A stretch of 64,000 bases of DNA from Marsupella aquatica. Taxonomy: Eukaryota > Marchantiophyta. The position numbers were made by a program, and so were the translations under genes. The notes under the pieces were generated by a model that did not search any database, was not told the DNA's origin, and saw only the letters and a list, made by a program, of their open reading frames with translations. Shown in pieces: positions 10,641 through 24,107 of this stretch. The stretch is taken from NCBI GenBank assembly GCA_973895155.1, contig OZ316897.1:4340001-4404000 (forward strand), in the 5' to 3' direction. How positions within the stretch are numbered: position 1 is the stretch's first letter; every line of letters begins with the position of its first letter.

Positions 10641-11233
10641 TCATAACCATTATTATACCTTGCTCAAAGCGGTACAAGGATACCGTAGCGCACAGATCGT
10701 TACTCATTAAGTCCGTTGGGATTCTAAGGATACAGAGGAATAACTTTACATTCTTTCATAATCTGTGAGATCGGAAATTGCATTCAAATCTCGAAACACA
10801 ATTGAATAAGCTCTCACCAAACAGAAATAGCTATTGTACAGCTCTAAAATTGTAGAAAGCGTTACCGGAAGTCTCAAATGAATTGTTACTTTCTCAGTGG
10901 TTGTCTAACCAAAAGGTGGTCATATCCCAAAACCCTAAATTCTACCCGACTTGTGCTTCCTGTAATAGTTTCAAAAACATTCTAAAGGAAAAGGGACTGT
11001 TAACGATGTGGATCAACTCGGTACGTTATTATTCGATAGGGAATCACGCAATGAACTGAAAGCCGCTAAAGATGAATACCCATATCTTGGAAACTTCTCC
11101 AAAATGGTCTGAGGCTGAGCACTCTGGTGGGGCAGAGATTGTGGATGTAACGGCTGCTCGCACGAAACAATCCGAAGGTCCCCAGGAAAATGGGTGGGGC
11201 CGAAAAAATATTTTGTATACAAGGAATGTAGGA
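10641..11233. other. Intergenic, 3' side of the ZIP gene
   Basis: No supported feature. The plus-strand frame starting at 11072 runs into the ZIP last exon and is antisense to it. Confidence 0.4.
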
Positions 11234-13351
11234 TCAGTCCCAAATCATAGCTACAAACATAACTCCGCAGCCCAAGACAAAGGCAATGTATTTGAACACA
11301 GGCCGATCCAGTGGGACTTTAGTAACAGGAACATAGCCCTTTGCTACGAGGTGATTTATGGCCACGTAGATGAAAACACCAGCAGCAAAGCCCATGGAGA
11401 TGGCATAAGTCCAATCCGCAGCATTACCCTGGACTGTGGAGTCGATGCCAATGCCAATTCCGATACCAACGGGACTGGAAATAGCAAAAGCAAACGAGTA
11501 GCCAATAACGGATAGCAGCGGCCTGTCTGGCATCATTCGGAGAAGAGCAATGCCCATAGAAATGGCCGCGAATACCTTGTGAAGTGAGATCGTCCAGAGG
11601 TTTCTCCAGGCATCAAAGCGTGTTGCTGAAACATTGCAAGGAAGGGCAGTTTAGCCAACCATGCTCTAGAATGGTTGGTACAAACAAATGGAGCCAAAAC
11701 GGGCACACAAAGTGTCGTTTAATATGCCTAATTGGATAATCTGTGTCTCAGGAAGTATCTCCTCTAGTTCTATAAAAAATTCTGACTGAAGTGTGAAAGT
11801 TCTTGGTTACGTAAATTCTCGCAAAAGAAAGTCAAATGTTGTTTTATCACACTAAGCCAAACTTAACCGATCAGGTAAATTTTAACCATTAAGAGTGAGT
11901 TAAGACTACAGTTTCACCGTTTGTTTTTGGAGCTACAACAGGCGTCCATGGGAATTAGCGAATTCTTTTTATGATTGAGGATGGTCCTCAATGAAAATTG
12001 AACGACGATTGTTTCGAGGTAGATGGGACAGATCAAACTCACCCGCAACACCGATAGCAATGCCCTCGAAAACGGAATGGAAGCAGAGAGCCACTATCAG
12101 TAGCAAGGTGTCCGCGAACGACGCTTGGTGGACCAACGTCGCGCTTACTTGGTTTCGAACTTCAGAAATTTGCTCGTTAGAGCCCTGTAGATCATTCATG
12201 AGCAACAACACAACAATGCAACCAAATCGTCCATGTCAGTGGAATTTCAACTCTTGGTTAGTAAGTAGCGAAATTACGGTAGGTCCAATGAAAAAGGTTC
12301 TCGTGAAACTTTCTACACTTCCTCCAAAAAGAAAGTGCCAGAAAACCCCTTTGGCGCGGGTACACTGTACCAACCGTGTGCACACGTTTATGCTCTGATC
12401 ATCGGGAGTTCAGTTGGACAAAATTTCAGGAAAAGAAACGAAGACTGGTGGATTAGAAGGACTCAATTGGAGAGTGATTGACGAACTACAGATTACAGGA
12501 AAAAATATTTTACATTTGTCCTATCTGCACCAATGCTCTCGACCTAATCTGGGGGAACCTCAACCTACACCAATAGCGTGAAACGCTGGAATCACTCTAT
12601 CACTGGTGGACAGGGAAACACTTTATTTGATAGGCATGGCGAAGGACATACCTCGTGAGCTAGGCCCGTCTGTCCGGCGTTATTCTTACGGTCTCCCTCG
12701 GGCTGGAATGTGCCACCTATCGCATCAGTCAACAACGATGATTAGTGAAAAATGAATTCGTTTTTCCAGGCTTTGAGAATTAAACTTGAGTTCCTGAGAA
12801 GAGTCAGCGTCCTAAAGATTAAACCCAGCGTGAAATTCCTGACAGCCCCTGAAATTAAAACGAGCGAGAAGATATTCACAAGTACTCGACATACCGTTGT
12901 TGCTCTCCACATCTAGTGAGGAACGATTGGCGACTGCTTGGCGAGAATATACCCACTGAATGATCAAGTCCGCGAGCATGGTCACAAAGTATCCAGAGAC
13001 GGCAAGCATGAACGCGAAGGGATAAGGCTTCGTCGTGAGCGTTCCGAACGTGTCATTGGAGTCCGCAAGAAAGTGGAGCATCGCTGTGGCAAGAAATACC
13101 CCTGCTGCAAACTGAATTCCCAGCACCAGGAAAGTGGGGTTCCATCGTAGAAAATATGGTGACACTCCGGGCAGGAACGTTGCGAAGAAAATGACGATAA
13201 GGCAGTACACCTTCGCGAGAATTAGACTGGTAGCCTTCAAATCCGGTGCTGGGCTGTCATCACTCTGTGCAACTGCCTGGTGTGCCAGCAGTGATGCAAG
13301 CACGAGAACGACCAACGCGAAAATGGACGAAATGCGCAGTGAGGGAGCCAT
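11234..13351 (-). CDS. ZIP-family divalent metal transporter
   Basis: Four exons join in phase: 13351-12895, 12716-12652, 12184-12043 and 11625-11234, giving 351 aa, the usual ZIP length. All introns are GT-AG. An N-terminal signal-like segment (residues 1-28) precedes TM helices at about 45-65, 75-97 and 115-137. A loop follows (about 140-195), then TM4 with the metal-site pattern HSVFEG (H210, E214) and TM5 with HK (H237, K238). Three further helices end at FVAMIWD. ZIP proteins move Zn, Fe or Mn into the cytosol across the plasma or an organelle membrane. The TM3-TM4 loop, which in many ZIPs holds a His-rich metal-binding cluster, has only two scattered histidines here, so metal sensing through that loop is probably reduced. 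The metal cannot be told from the sequence. Confidence 0.9.
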
Positions 13352-15660
13352 TTCTTCGAGTCAGTATTGCTCTTTGATTTTTGCCGAGGTACCTGAAATG
13401 CTCTGCACACTCACCAAGAAGACTTATTCGATTAGACCAACGACCGCGATCAGTAGACGCCGACAGTCGGACCACAGGCCAAAACCTTCTTTGCCCGCTT
13501 GACCAGAGCCGGTCTTGACACTTACAGAGTAAAATGATGGATAATGTTTTATTTTGTGAGAATTATGCTCTTGTAGAGGATTTTCGGGGATCCAGGAGCA
13601 TAATTATTCGTTCTTCTGTTGGGAAGTACATAACTGAATGTCAGCTGCTACTGAGATTCTAAGACGAGTGTCCACTCTAGATAGGGGACGGTAGCAAATC
13701 AAGCTTTGGTAAGCAATTAACTACCGGACCTGTGGACAGGCGTTCACTGTCTCGGCAGAACGCCAGGTGCTTAAATAACCATCCCACCTAATATTCAGCC
13801 CTCATCAGTCAGTCTTAATGCCTATCTCCAAGCCCCAAATTTTGACCAATTCACTCATGCGTCGTCGATTGATGGTCAGTAACGCTGATCCCCATATACG
13901 TCAAGGCGATCCAAAGATCTGATGGCTGAATTTCACTCACGATAACCTGATCCGTAGCAATCCGAAGCTCTAGCAGTGGCTCAACAACTTGCACGTACTC
14001 CAACAGCACAAATGCTCAACCGAATACCAAACTCTCACGTTCACCTTGTTCGTCGTTAGCCTGTCTCTCACAAAGGATCTCTCGAGTGAACTGAATCCGG
14101 ATCAATTTCCCCACAACTGAAGGGGTCGATAGGTTTGAACTCTCGAAAAGAGAGCGTTTTCAGTCGACAACGGGATACAAAAGACGATGAATCATGGAAA
14201 CTGAAAGCAATCATAACCACTCCGGCATCTAGTCGTTCTCGATTAGAGACAAGCAGCATTCACAGAGTTGCGAGTTTGAATGGTTAAGCAAACCTTGACA
14301 ATACGTCGCAGAAAGACGATCTTCCTCAAGATGCCATAGCCCAAACCCGAGAAAACACAACCATCGCCGAAAGGAGAAGGAAAAACGTCGACACCGTTAC
14401 TCCGGTGAGGTACAAAGTAGCCTTCGGGATCAAATGCTCTCGTCCATCCAAGCCATTCAAGCTCTATTAACGTTCAAGGAAAGTCATGAGTCAATCAACT
14501 AATCAATGCAAGGCTCCCGTGCGCGCTCTGACAGCAAGCTTATCCTCACTGAAGATAAAGAGGCTCGTCGCACAACATGGAAGCCCTTGATTAGACAGAA
14601 TGACGATTGGAGAAGCTCGACATGTCTAATTATACAGCATTGCGATCTCAAAAATACAGCACGGTCTTCTCGCAATGTGGAGGGACAGCAACCTGGGCGA
14701 CCTGGTCATTAGTCGTCTGCTGCTGCCTCCACTTTGGACGTGCAAACGAACGTATTTGCTGTAGGACAACCTGCAGTACAACGGTGAGTACTTCTTTGTG
14801 CTTTGTGCGGCACCCCATTAATTATATCATTTCATTTTCTGCTGCCTGTGGAAGTGTGGAGTCTCTCGTCGATCGCTCAGCCTGTAAAGTGAAAGACCGC
14901 AATCCTCGTAGCACAACTTGTTCCGAGCGTTATTATTAGACAAGTACAGACGAAGCGCAGTCTTCTACAGTTAGTGAGTTAGCTCTCTCTAAGTGCACGC
15001 TCTCGGACGACTCATGCAGCATGCACTTAACCAGGTGTTGCGTTCCATGATAAGCCCATACCCCTGAAAACTGCACTTATTGATAAGTGTACATGATTCA
15101 CATTTCTTTGTTAGCTGTGTAATGGCCCCTCGTCGGTGAGCAGTCTCCTATCCCTGTCCTGCCCTAAATTCAGTGCAAAACATTTCTAAGTGCATATCTA
15201 ACTGCACTAAGAATGGGCATCCATTTTTCACGTAAATGCAATTTTATGGGATTGTGTATTTACCTGTAGGTGCATAATGATGACGTTTATCAAGGGTAAG
15301 CACTTATAAAGCACTTTTTTTGTGGCCTGTGTGCGCATAGAAAACATGCTTAAAAGCACATTGCATGAAATTAAGGAAGCGAAAAAACGATGCCCTGCGC
15401 TTAACAAGGTAATGCATTACTTGGTAATGCACTTATGGAATGTACATTAGTTTGTACTGGGCGGAAGTACGTCAAGACTATTCGAGGTATTATTCTACTT
15501 GTGAAAGAAACGCTCCACTAGTAGTACAACTCGCTTACTCGCTGCATGCTACAGGAGGACGTTTACTCGAGAGTGAAGACTTTCTTGTACGGTATTATGT
15601 ACTGGGTGGAAGTACGTCAAGGGACTCACAGATACTGCAGTATCTACAGTAGATTCTCAA
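13352..15660. other. Unrecognised; weak duplications
   Basis: No gene is supported. Segments near 14515-14605 and 14868-14955 resemble each other loosely, sharing CGT(C/A)GCACAAC and then TTAGACA, suggesting an old duplication. From about 14990 to 15430 the octamer TGCACTTA or its complement recurs many times in both orientations. TGTACTGGG(C/T)GGAAGTACGT is doubled at 15452 and 15598. Confidence 0.45.
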
Positions 15661-16073
15661 CTCAAAGATATTAGCCTGGTTTCCCGTTCTTTGGAACAGA
15701 GATGAGGACAAAAAAATTAAAAATTAAAAAAACCTTTCCTTATTTTTTCGATATCTTTGCCCCCAGGCCTTATTGCACCCTTAATTAAGTCTTCAGTTCT
15801 ACCCTAAAAAACCTTTCCTTGTTGTTTGGATAATTATGTTTACCCCCCCATGCCTGTTTGCACCCTTAAGTCTTGAGTTTTGCCCTAAGGGTTGTCTTGC
15901 ATGTGCAAGGTCCTAAAAAAAAGAGGACTCTGGCCTGCTTGGTCCCCCATCAGTGAGGTTCACATGGAATAAAGGAAATTTAAAAATAAATAAATAAATA
16001 AAGTGGCCCTCACCAGCCCACAAATGTAGGTAAAAAGAGGTGAAAACACATGACACCTTGTGTAAAATAGATC

Positions 16074-17255
16074 CCTTACTTGTAGGGTGACTGTCAAGCC
16101 CTTGCCATTTCATGCTCAATTATTCAGGTGACTTGCCCTAATTCTCATTTTCTGCCCACACTGCAACCTTCATTTATGCCCCCATAGTTGTGAAGATTTG
16201 TAGACCATTGGGAAAGGATAGATTCATTACTTGTAGGTACTCATGGCCATTTCACATTCATTGAATCATGTTAAAATGTTTTCCAGTGACTTTCCCCCAC
16301 TCCCCATTTTCTGCCTAGTACACTCCCACCTTCATTTATGCTCCCGAGACGTGGTCTGCTTACTTCACTCTAGGCCTATTCCAAAAAAATTAGTTCGTGG
16401 ACCCCTTGGCTAATTGATAACATGGTTATCACAAACAATTGTCAAAATCAAGACTTTTCGCTACATGTTACCAATTTCTCAAGCTACAAGAGTCAGAATT
16501 CAATTTATGGCAAGTCCATTTGCAATTAGATGAATGTCTGATAAATGAATTGTATCACTTAAGTTCAAGCTAGGACCATGGCTAGCAGGTTCTCTTGATG
16601 CATTGGGCCGGAAATCTTACTCCAGGTGCCAATTACCCTTTAACAAGGAAGTTATCAAGTTAGTTACTAACCATTATTTATTATATGAAATATATTTTTT
16701 ATAAATCTTTGAATTTAAGTTTTAAAATTGGAAATGTAACTAAAACGGTTAAATAGTGACAGTTTTAACTATCTTGTTCTTTGCATTTTCAATTTTTTAT
16801 TTTCTTTTTACAGCATGGCGTCTCAAAATTTACACTCAATTGACACAAACATGAATGAAAATTATAAGTTTGATTCACAAAACTGATGAGTCTTGTTTGT
16901 TGCGGTTGTTGTTGACGTGGCACATTGTGGTGCCAGGGATTTTGGAAGGGACCTCTAGTGGGGTCCGTAAATAGATTCCTTATTGTCTTGTAGTTTTACA
17001 CTCAAGCCCGTTTCGCAGTCACTAGACCATGTTGCCCCTAACCCCTATTTCCCGCTCACACCCCAACCTACATTTATACCAGGGTCAGGTCCACAAGATT
17101 CACTTGATCCCTTTCTCCAAAAAAAAAAAATTCCTCGCTAGTAGGTTAACATTCCAGCCCACTCCACGTTCAAATGTTTTCCAATGAAGTACTCCCAATG
17201 CCCATTTCAACCCTCACCCTCACCCCCACCTTCATTTACGCCCCCAGCCTCATGT
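16074..17255 (+). repeat. Four degenerate copies of a ~130-bp repeat
   Basis: A common plan recurs at about 16074-16190, 16215-16350, 16972-17090 and 17125-17255. It runs: ACTTGTAGG, then a segment with CCATTTCA or similar, then CCCCATTTTCTGCC, CCCCAACCTTCATTTATG and CCCCC. The copies lie as two adjacent pairs about 900 bp apart, so a pair was probably duplicated as a block. The intervening sequence is AT-rich with no gene. Confidence 0.65.
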
Positions 17256-17628
17256 TCTATTCACTTTCTGCTATATTCACTATTCTGTTCTAAAGCTTTC
17301 CAACTCACTATACACTCAGATTTTTCATACATGATGAATGTTTCTGTGAAACCAGTCCTCCCCACAATTTCTTTTTGGGCATATCGTACTCATTTCATGT
17401 CAAGCACAATTTTACATTTCATTCCAAGCACAATTTTATATGTCAGATATATATATAAAACACATTACCCGAAATATTTTGCACCGAACCACACCGATGT
17501 ACTGTATCTGAAATGAGTAGTACGTGAACTTTACACGAAGAACATGTGGTCTAAAAACGCCCACAACAGAATTGACATCCTCGCCAGTCAGCTTCGGAAG
17601 AACATGACTGTCGTCAACGTTTTTTGTC

Positions 17629-17654
17629 ACAATCATGTAAATTTACATGATTGT
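17629..17654. repeat. 26-nt perfect palindrome
   Basis: The half-site ACAATCATGTAAA is followed at once by its exact reverse complement with no loop. It lies in a region with no supported gene. Confidence 0.85.
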
Positions 17655-20600
17655 CAGTTGATGATCCAGATTCCAGAGGTCCGGCCTCTTCTCGAGGACG
17701 ACCCTCAGTCAACCCCCTCTGAAAAGCGCTCCAGAGGTTATTTACTTATTTTCGCCGTGCGAAGGTCTAGTGATCTAGTCGTCTAGTCCCAGCGTCCCAC
17801 GCCTTCAAGTCTTGCAGATTTCAAGGTACGAAAAATTGTTTAGTGCTCGTGTCACCTTTTTCTTGCGCGCATTCCCGCTTTCTCCTTCGTTTCCCATTGT
17901 CAAAGCTACCAGCTAGGTGGGTGCCGTAGTATGTATGACCTCGGCTCGTACTAGGCTTTGAAACTGCTCGCCCGTTCAGGGCGTTTTGCAGATTGCATGC
18001 TGTGCACTTCCGATGGGCCAAAAGTGCACTATCGTCGACCTTTCCACACGGATCGGACCATGCGCCTGACACCGTACATGAAAACACCAGCCGGTGTCAA
18101 GACTTTCTTGAGATTGAGCCAACGAAGAGGGGCGTGAGACTTTGGGTGCAGACTTGTTCAGGCATAAGTCATCGCAGAACTCATTGCCATCGCTGGTCTT
18201 TCCACTTTATGTACAGAGAGTCAAGTGCACTCTCTATCAAAGTGACCTGTCCTTTTCCTACCCCTCGCTGCCACAGTATGGAATGCTCACGAACATGAAG
18301 TATAGGCAAGCCGACGCTTGATGACAGCTCTGGTCTCGAGCCCCGACTCTCGTCCTACGGTCGCACGATGAAAGTGCAGCACACTGTACTTACTCAAACG
18401 CGGAGTTGTTAGTCATGGAAAAGCCTCTTTGTGTGCGGAAAAGTGGCAGGGCGGAAATTTTCTTGTTTGCGTTGCACAGAGTATTTGCCTTGCACGATCA
18501 AATTGCCACCATCTCGACGAGCTAGACGCTTTCTCGTTATGTGCGAATCGTCCGAAAGAGTTCTTTAGCAAAGGGCTTGGCGGGACATCAATCCTCAATC
18601 CGAAACCAGAGGGCATGGGGATGATTTTCAGGCTTTCTGTGTGAACAGTCCCACAAAGTTTTTCTGAAAGGCTTTGTAAGATAGGGAGTATCAATCTCTT
18701 GGAGCCCTGGTTTTAGGATTGAGTTTCCTTTGCTTAATTATAGTTTTCTGTAAAGCTTGGTTAATTCTAGGTGACTTGACCATTATTTTCACTTGAATGC
18801 AGGGTGAGTTAGCATTTGATTTCAGACCCCAAAACTGCACAACCTTCTTAAGCTACCCCCAAAACAAATTGAAATAGTAAGCTGTCCCAATCAATCTTAG
18901 CCAGAGATTCCCACTTTAACCTCTCCCCTGAATTTCTATGTGCAGATGAAGATTGTTTGATACATGCACTAGCATCTGCCTACCCACAACAAAGCTCCAA
19001 AGAGACGATGAAGTCCTCATACGACTCAACATGAGATCCCTAAGAGCTCTCACAGTAGCAGAAATGCGTTCATAGTCTAAGCGAGAGCGGCTACCGGCCG
19101 ACCAAACTCCCAGATACTAAGTAAAAATGCAGAGGCTCCACCACCGACAATAACAGACTTCCTAAGGGATGATAGTGTGAAGAGAGGGGGAAGGCGATGA
19201 TGAAGGCGTGAATTCGTTTAAATTCTGAAAACTCTAAGGACCAGTCCAGACTGTGAGCTGGTGCTACAGCAAGAGTTATATTTGCGGAGCATGTTCGGGG
19301 AGAGAAAGTGGTACCAAGACTTCCACGAAGGCTTTCATGACTAACAAGCAGAATTCGGCAAAGACCTGACTAGAAGCCAACAAGCAGAACAGAGTGGAAG
19401 CTGCTGCCTTTCCAGTGGTTTGCCCGAGCCAAGAGGTCCCAGCTGCACTTCGCTAGACGAAACGAAGGCTATTGTAGTGGAGCCAATTTTGAGAGAATGC
19501 TAGTGAATTCCAGGCTTGCGTCTCATTGAGAAGGGCGAATATCGGAGTGATTATGCCTGCTTTCAGCTCCCTTGATTCGTTGTCTTTGGTATCCCATTGT
19601 CCACTAAATTGAAAGCCTGTAGTGGTATCCAATCCTCTTTGATTCAACTTCGGGAATAATATCCAATGCAATTACGGTCAATTGAGGAAGGGCTTTGCTC
19701 CTTCTGCAGGGGAGTCTACACTACGTGTTCATCTCGGCTACTCAACCAGGAATGAAGGCTTTTCAAAGACAACCTAGTCTAATTTGGATGGAGCTGGGTA
19801 CAAATTCGGCGTTTCGTAGCTGACAACTTCAGCTGTCTCAGTTTCTGCCTCTCTCGAAGCTTTGATTTGGGACTAGTATGTAATCACTGTCAAGGATAGC
19901 TGTCGAATGTGTTTTCGTTCTAATAGTTCACTATTGGAGAAAACTCTTTCTTTCTATACCACTAAAACAATGGATTCGTCACCTCATGATTTCTTAGTGA
20001 AGGACCGGCCAAAGCGTGGCCACGGTTTAAGGTACATACTTTGGAATCCAGGTCAATTGATTCGCATGTCTTGACATATAACCCATTCCTACCCGCATTG
20101 CAATTGATAATGCTTTCATTTCCCTCAACTGAAAGTTTGCTTGGGTCCCCTACCAGCCCCACTCAGTAGGCAGATCGGCAGTTCCCTGGGTAAGACCTGA
20201 TACGTCAACAATGGAGATAGACAAAGAAGAAATTTCTCTACATCTTAATTGTACTAATTTGAAGCAAGGACAACCATTTGCTTTGGCATATTTTCACATA
20301 TGACTGTTGTGAAAGTGTTGTCTGTTATAGTTCCAATGATATGCTCCTAAACTCGAGCAGTAAGGTCTCAGCTTCTCTACGAGCCCTCTCTACAGTCTCA
20401 TTGTAGTTACTGCAAATGTAGCTTTCGATAAGATCCTGCATGAACCTTTCACCGGTAATGCAATCTCCAGTCTACTCTTGGCCCATAGTAACATGGGCCA
20501 GTATAGCAAAATTGTGTGTCGAGATGCCAATAGTGACAAGCGTTTTCGCCTGTTTTCCTCAGTGATCGGCAATTCGAGATGTTGATTCATTCAAACAACA

Positions 20601-22070
20601 AATTGAAGCGATATATTACTTAGCGAATGATAAAACGTACCCTTTTGCCTCTCCGTGTCGTACATCTATATCTATGTTTGCAGCCGGTTTACACGCACCG
20701 AGCTTCTTGATGAGTCCCCACTTGACAAATCTTCTTTTTAATCAATTATAACATTCAAACGACCAAAGGGCGTTCATCTTTTTTCTTTCCATCCAACACG
20801 CTTTCCTCACCTGCCTCAATTAGCCTTGCTTTAGCCTCATCATGATTCTGCTGCCTTCCGCTTTGACCATCTTCCACATCATTCAACTAGTGCATTTTAT
20901 GTATATCTCTCAAAATGAATAATGAAATAAAAGGGGATATTCAATCCTCTATGGAAAAAAGATCATTATGAGGCTGAGCGATAAAGGGGGCACCTTAAGA
21001 TATAGAACCACAAAATAGCACAGACAACATAACCTGAGTAGTCTTTATCCAAATTCGCATACGGTAGATGTTGATTCAATGCATTGTTTATGGCCAGCAA
21101 ATACTTTAGGCAGTCCACAGCCAGGACGAACATACAATAAAAGCACAAAATTAAAATCGAATTAAATAAAGTAACCTTCTGAAGATCTTACCAGCTGGAA
21201 GCTCTAAGATAACAAGATGAACTTTGATTTTTAAAGCCGGAATTGTAAACACAATTGGGATTTTTCTGGCAGCAAGTAGAGATGGGAAAGTGGAATTTCC
21301 AACTGAGTGTTTGTTACATCGGCTTTTCAAGGAGATAACAGATCCATGGAGACTACTTGGGGAGCGGGGGAGGGGGGGGGGGGGGGGGGAAGGTGGTAAC
21401 TGAAGGGTTTCATGATGAACTTCCCATAAACAGGCCCAAGTACCATAATCAAAAGATATATCATTCAAAGAATGCCCCAAGCAGGATTTCCCCGCCCTGA
21501 TCCCCCACAAACCTATCTCTTGCCAGCTTGTGTTCGTATAGTGAAGTTACTACAACCCATATATGAAATGGAGGAGAGCATGATAATTAAATTAGTAATG
21601 GGGATACGCTAGTAATTCCAACCAGTTTGTGTAATAGTAACAAGTTAAAGTTTTACTCTTCTTTACCAGGATTTGAAGGCACAACTTAAAACTGGGAAAA
21701 TGAATGTTTTGAAAACTCTACAAATGAGCCTACTAACAGCCCACAGTCTGAGTATTATGGTGTCAACAACCATGCATGTTGGTGCTACAGTGGTTGCCTT
21801 AGCACGATAAATCAGGAAGAGTTGTCAACTTTGAGTCTTTGACGAAGAATTTGGTTCAATAAAAAGATTAGAGCAGAGAGAAGCAGTGTACTCCAGATAT
21901 GGAGTTAAAGAATTGAAAATAGAAGCACTCAAGCTGTCCATGCATGAGAGTCCTGATAAGAGTCCCTGGTTTTGACCTGACGGGTAACTTGACGCCTTGC
22001 CCAGCACATAAAATCGTCAAATGACAGCCCCAAAATGTCCCATTTGAAACATATTCCTAGTTATTCCCCG
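17655..22070. other. No recognisable gene
   Basis: Open frames in this 4.4-kb stretch are short and show no domain, signal or splice series. A run of 18 G lies at about 21372-21389. TGCACTT-like octamers recur near 18000-18235. I see nothing that supports a gene. Confidence 0.4.
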
Positions 22071-22074
22071 GCCC

Positions 22075-22270
22075 AAACTTTCCTGAACTCGGTCCCAACT
22101 TGGTCCCGAGGTCCCCCAGACTCCCCCCGTCTAGCGAGCCGGTCCTCCCAGTTTGGGGTCACGGTCGGGGCCGGGCAGGGGGCCAGGCGAGGTTGGGGCC
22201 AGGCCGGGTCGAAAACCCGGATGACTGGATGGGTCGACACCCCCAATATGCCCGTCATGGCCAAACCCGG
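22075..22270. other. Sharp GC-rich island
   Basis: About 190 bp are strongly GC-rich with GGGGCCAGGC-type repeats, set in AT-richer DNA. No gene start with splice support was found. It may be a mobile-element fragment or a promoter relic. Confidence 0.5.
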
Positions 22271-22295
22271 GAAGAGTCTTGCTGGAGTGAGAAAC

Positions 22296-23255
22296 CAATT
22301 GCTGCTCGACAGTTACAGGAGGAATAGGCATCACTCAGTAGGTCACTTGCTGCCAACCGCTACAGTACTTAATTATGATAGCTCACAATATTTTATTTGA
22401 GACAGGGACGCACCGATCGGATCGTTCGTGTATATAAATTGAACATACATCCACAATCTACAAGGCAGCATTCCCTTTCCTACTGATAACTGGATAACGT
22501 AAATCTAGGGCCCTTCCTTATTTCTAGCTGCTAAGTACAGTAGGTCAAACCGGAACTAAGACCATGACGAACACTTCAAACGAATTGACAGGACGGAGAG
22601 TTCTGACGCGCCACACAGGACTCAGGTAGCCAGGCCATTATCGTAATGATAAACTCGAACACAACCACTTGTACATAATTATATAACAAGAATTTTTGTT
22701 ACGACTGTCTTGCTAGATACGGATCATTCTATAGTCGAGTTAAAGAACGAAAAATAATGATGCTGCACTTGAGATGTACATGATAGATAAGTCAGAGTCT
22801 TGATGAAGGGAATCAAATTGCGGCTCCACAAGGACAGGAGGCGTCAATGGATCTGTTGCTCTCAACAGCTACTATACTTCAGTAAGCAGATAGCTCGTTC
22901 AATTAATCGCGATAGGGAAGCTTCGATCGGATCTTTCAGGTATATCAATCGAACGATTACATCTGAGGCAGCAATCCCTCACTTCCTGTAACTGATAAAG
23001 TAAATGTAGGGCCCGTACTTCATTCTTCGACTGTAACTCTCACCCTGAAGAGCGACGAGCCTGGTGAAGAGCACTGCAAACGGGAGCGATCTGAGGCGTC
23101 CAACCGAACTCAGTTAGCCAGGCCATTACGGTAATGGATCACGTGTACATGTAGAACAAAACTTTACATTAAGACGAGACAATCATGGGCATTACATTGG
23201 GATTGTTTTAGATCGATCATTGATCAGTTGAATCGAAGGAACTTGTTGACATAAT
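22296..23255 (+). repeat. Diverged direct duplication of ~450 bp
   Basis: The first copy (about 22296-22760) and the second (about 22808-23255) align along their length with an offset near 510 bp. Shared landmarks in order are: AATTGC(T/G)GCTC, CGATCGGATC, GGCAGCA, TAGGGCCC, and TAGCCAGGCCATTA followed by GTAATG. Divergence is substantial, so the duplication is old. Confidence 0.7.
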
Positions 23256-24107
23256 TCACCGTAGAGTTCGAAGTAAGAAGGGGACGGTTTGTTGAGAATG
23301 AAGGTTAACTTGATGGAACACCCGGCATTTCGATCTCCGTCTACAATTTGTGTGCATGCACACGACGAGTGGGGTCATCCAGGTGCTTCAGGGCACTTGA
23401 AGACTGTCAGAAGCTCAATGGTCGTGGCATGTCTGCAAGCAAAACCCGGCCGGGTTGTGAGTGGGTTGGGTGTCGATATCGTAAGAATGTATGTCGAATA
23501 CTGCCGGGAATACTGCAAGAGGTCATCCACACAGCTTTCGACTCGACCCTATCACATTCACAACGAGGACTTGGACTGAATTGAGCCTTGTTAATTTGAT
23601 TCAAAATGGTTTCGTCAGCAAATCTTTCTTTCCTTGGTGGTACGACACCGGCTAATAATTTACGTCGATTCCGACAATGAGCGTTCAATGCAGACAGTTT
23701 GACTTACTATACTCTCAATTTCCCCGCTGCACGAAAGTCTGAATCAGTGAACTAATGTGAATGGCAGCTTTCGCTATAAAATCACAAATTGTGTGCAGCA
23801 CGTGCCTGGAGTAGCGTCGAGATCTAAGTTTATACAATTGCGTTGTCTAACTTTGGTATTACCCGCATACTTCACCAGATAAGCATCTTTTTGTGAAGAA
23901 TACAGCACAGCTGATAATATACAAAGCTTGCGAATCAATTATAGGGCAAATCGTCAAAACAGCTGCGGCTTCATCCATGCATTGCCTTTCCGTCTAGGTC
24001 TTTGATCGTCGATAATTGAAGCCAGAGCGAGACAGGTGAAACGAAAGCCAGTGAGGAGACAACGAGGTTGAAATGGACAACCTATAAATGCACAATCAGA
24101 AACGTAC

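Noticed and set aside
11072-13502. Plus-strand ORFs over the ZIP exons
   Set aside because: They are antisense to exons that join into a complete 351-aa ZIP protein.
21372-21389. G tract as a fourth hAT-like MITE
   Set aside because: The flanking sequence has no match to the MITE interior or its other end.
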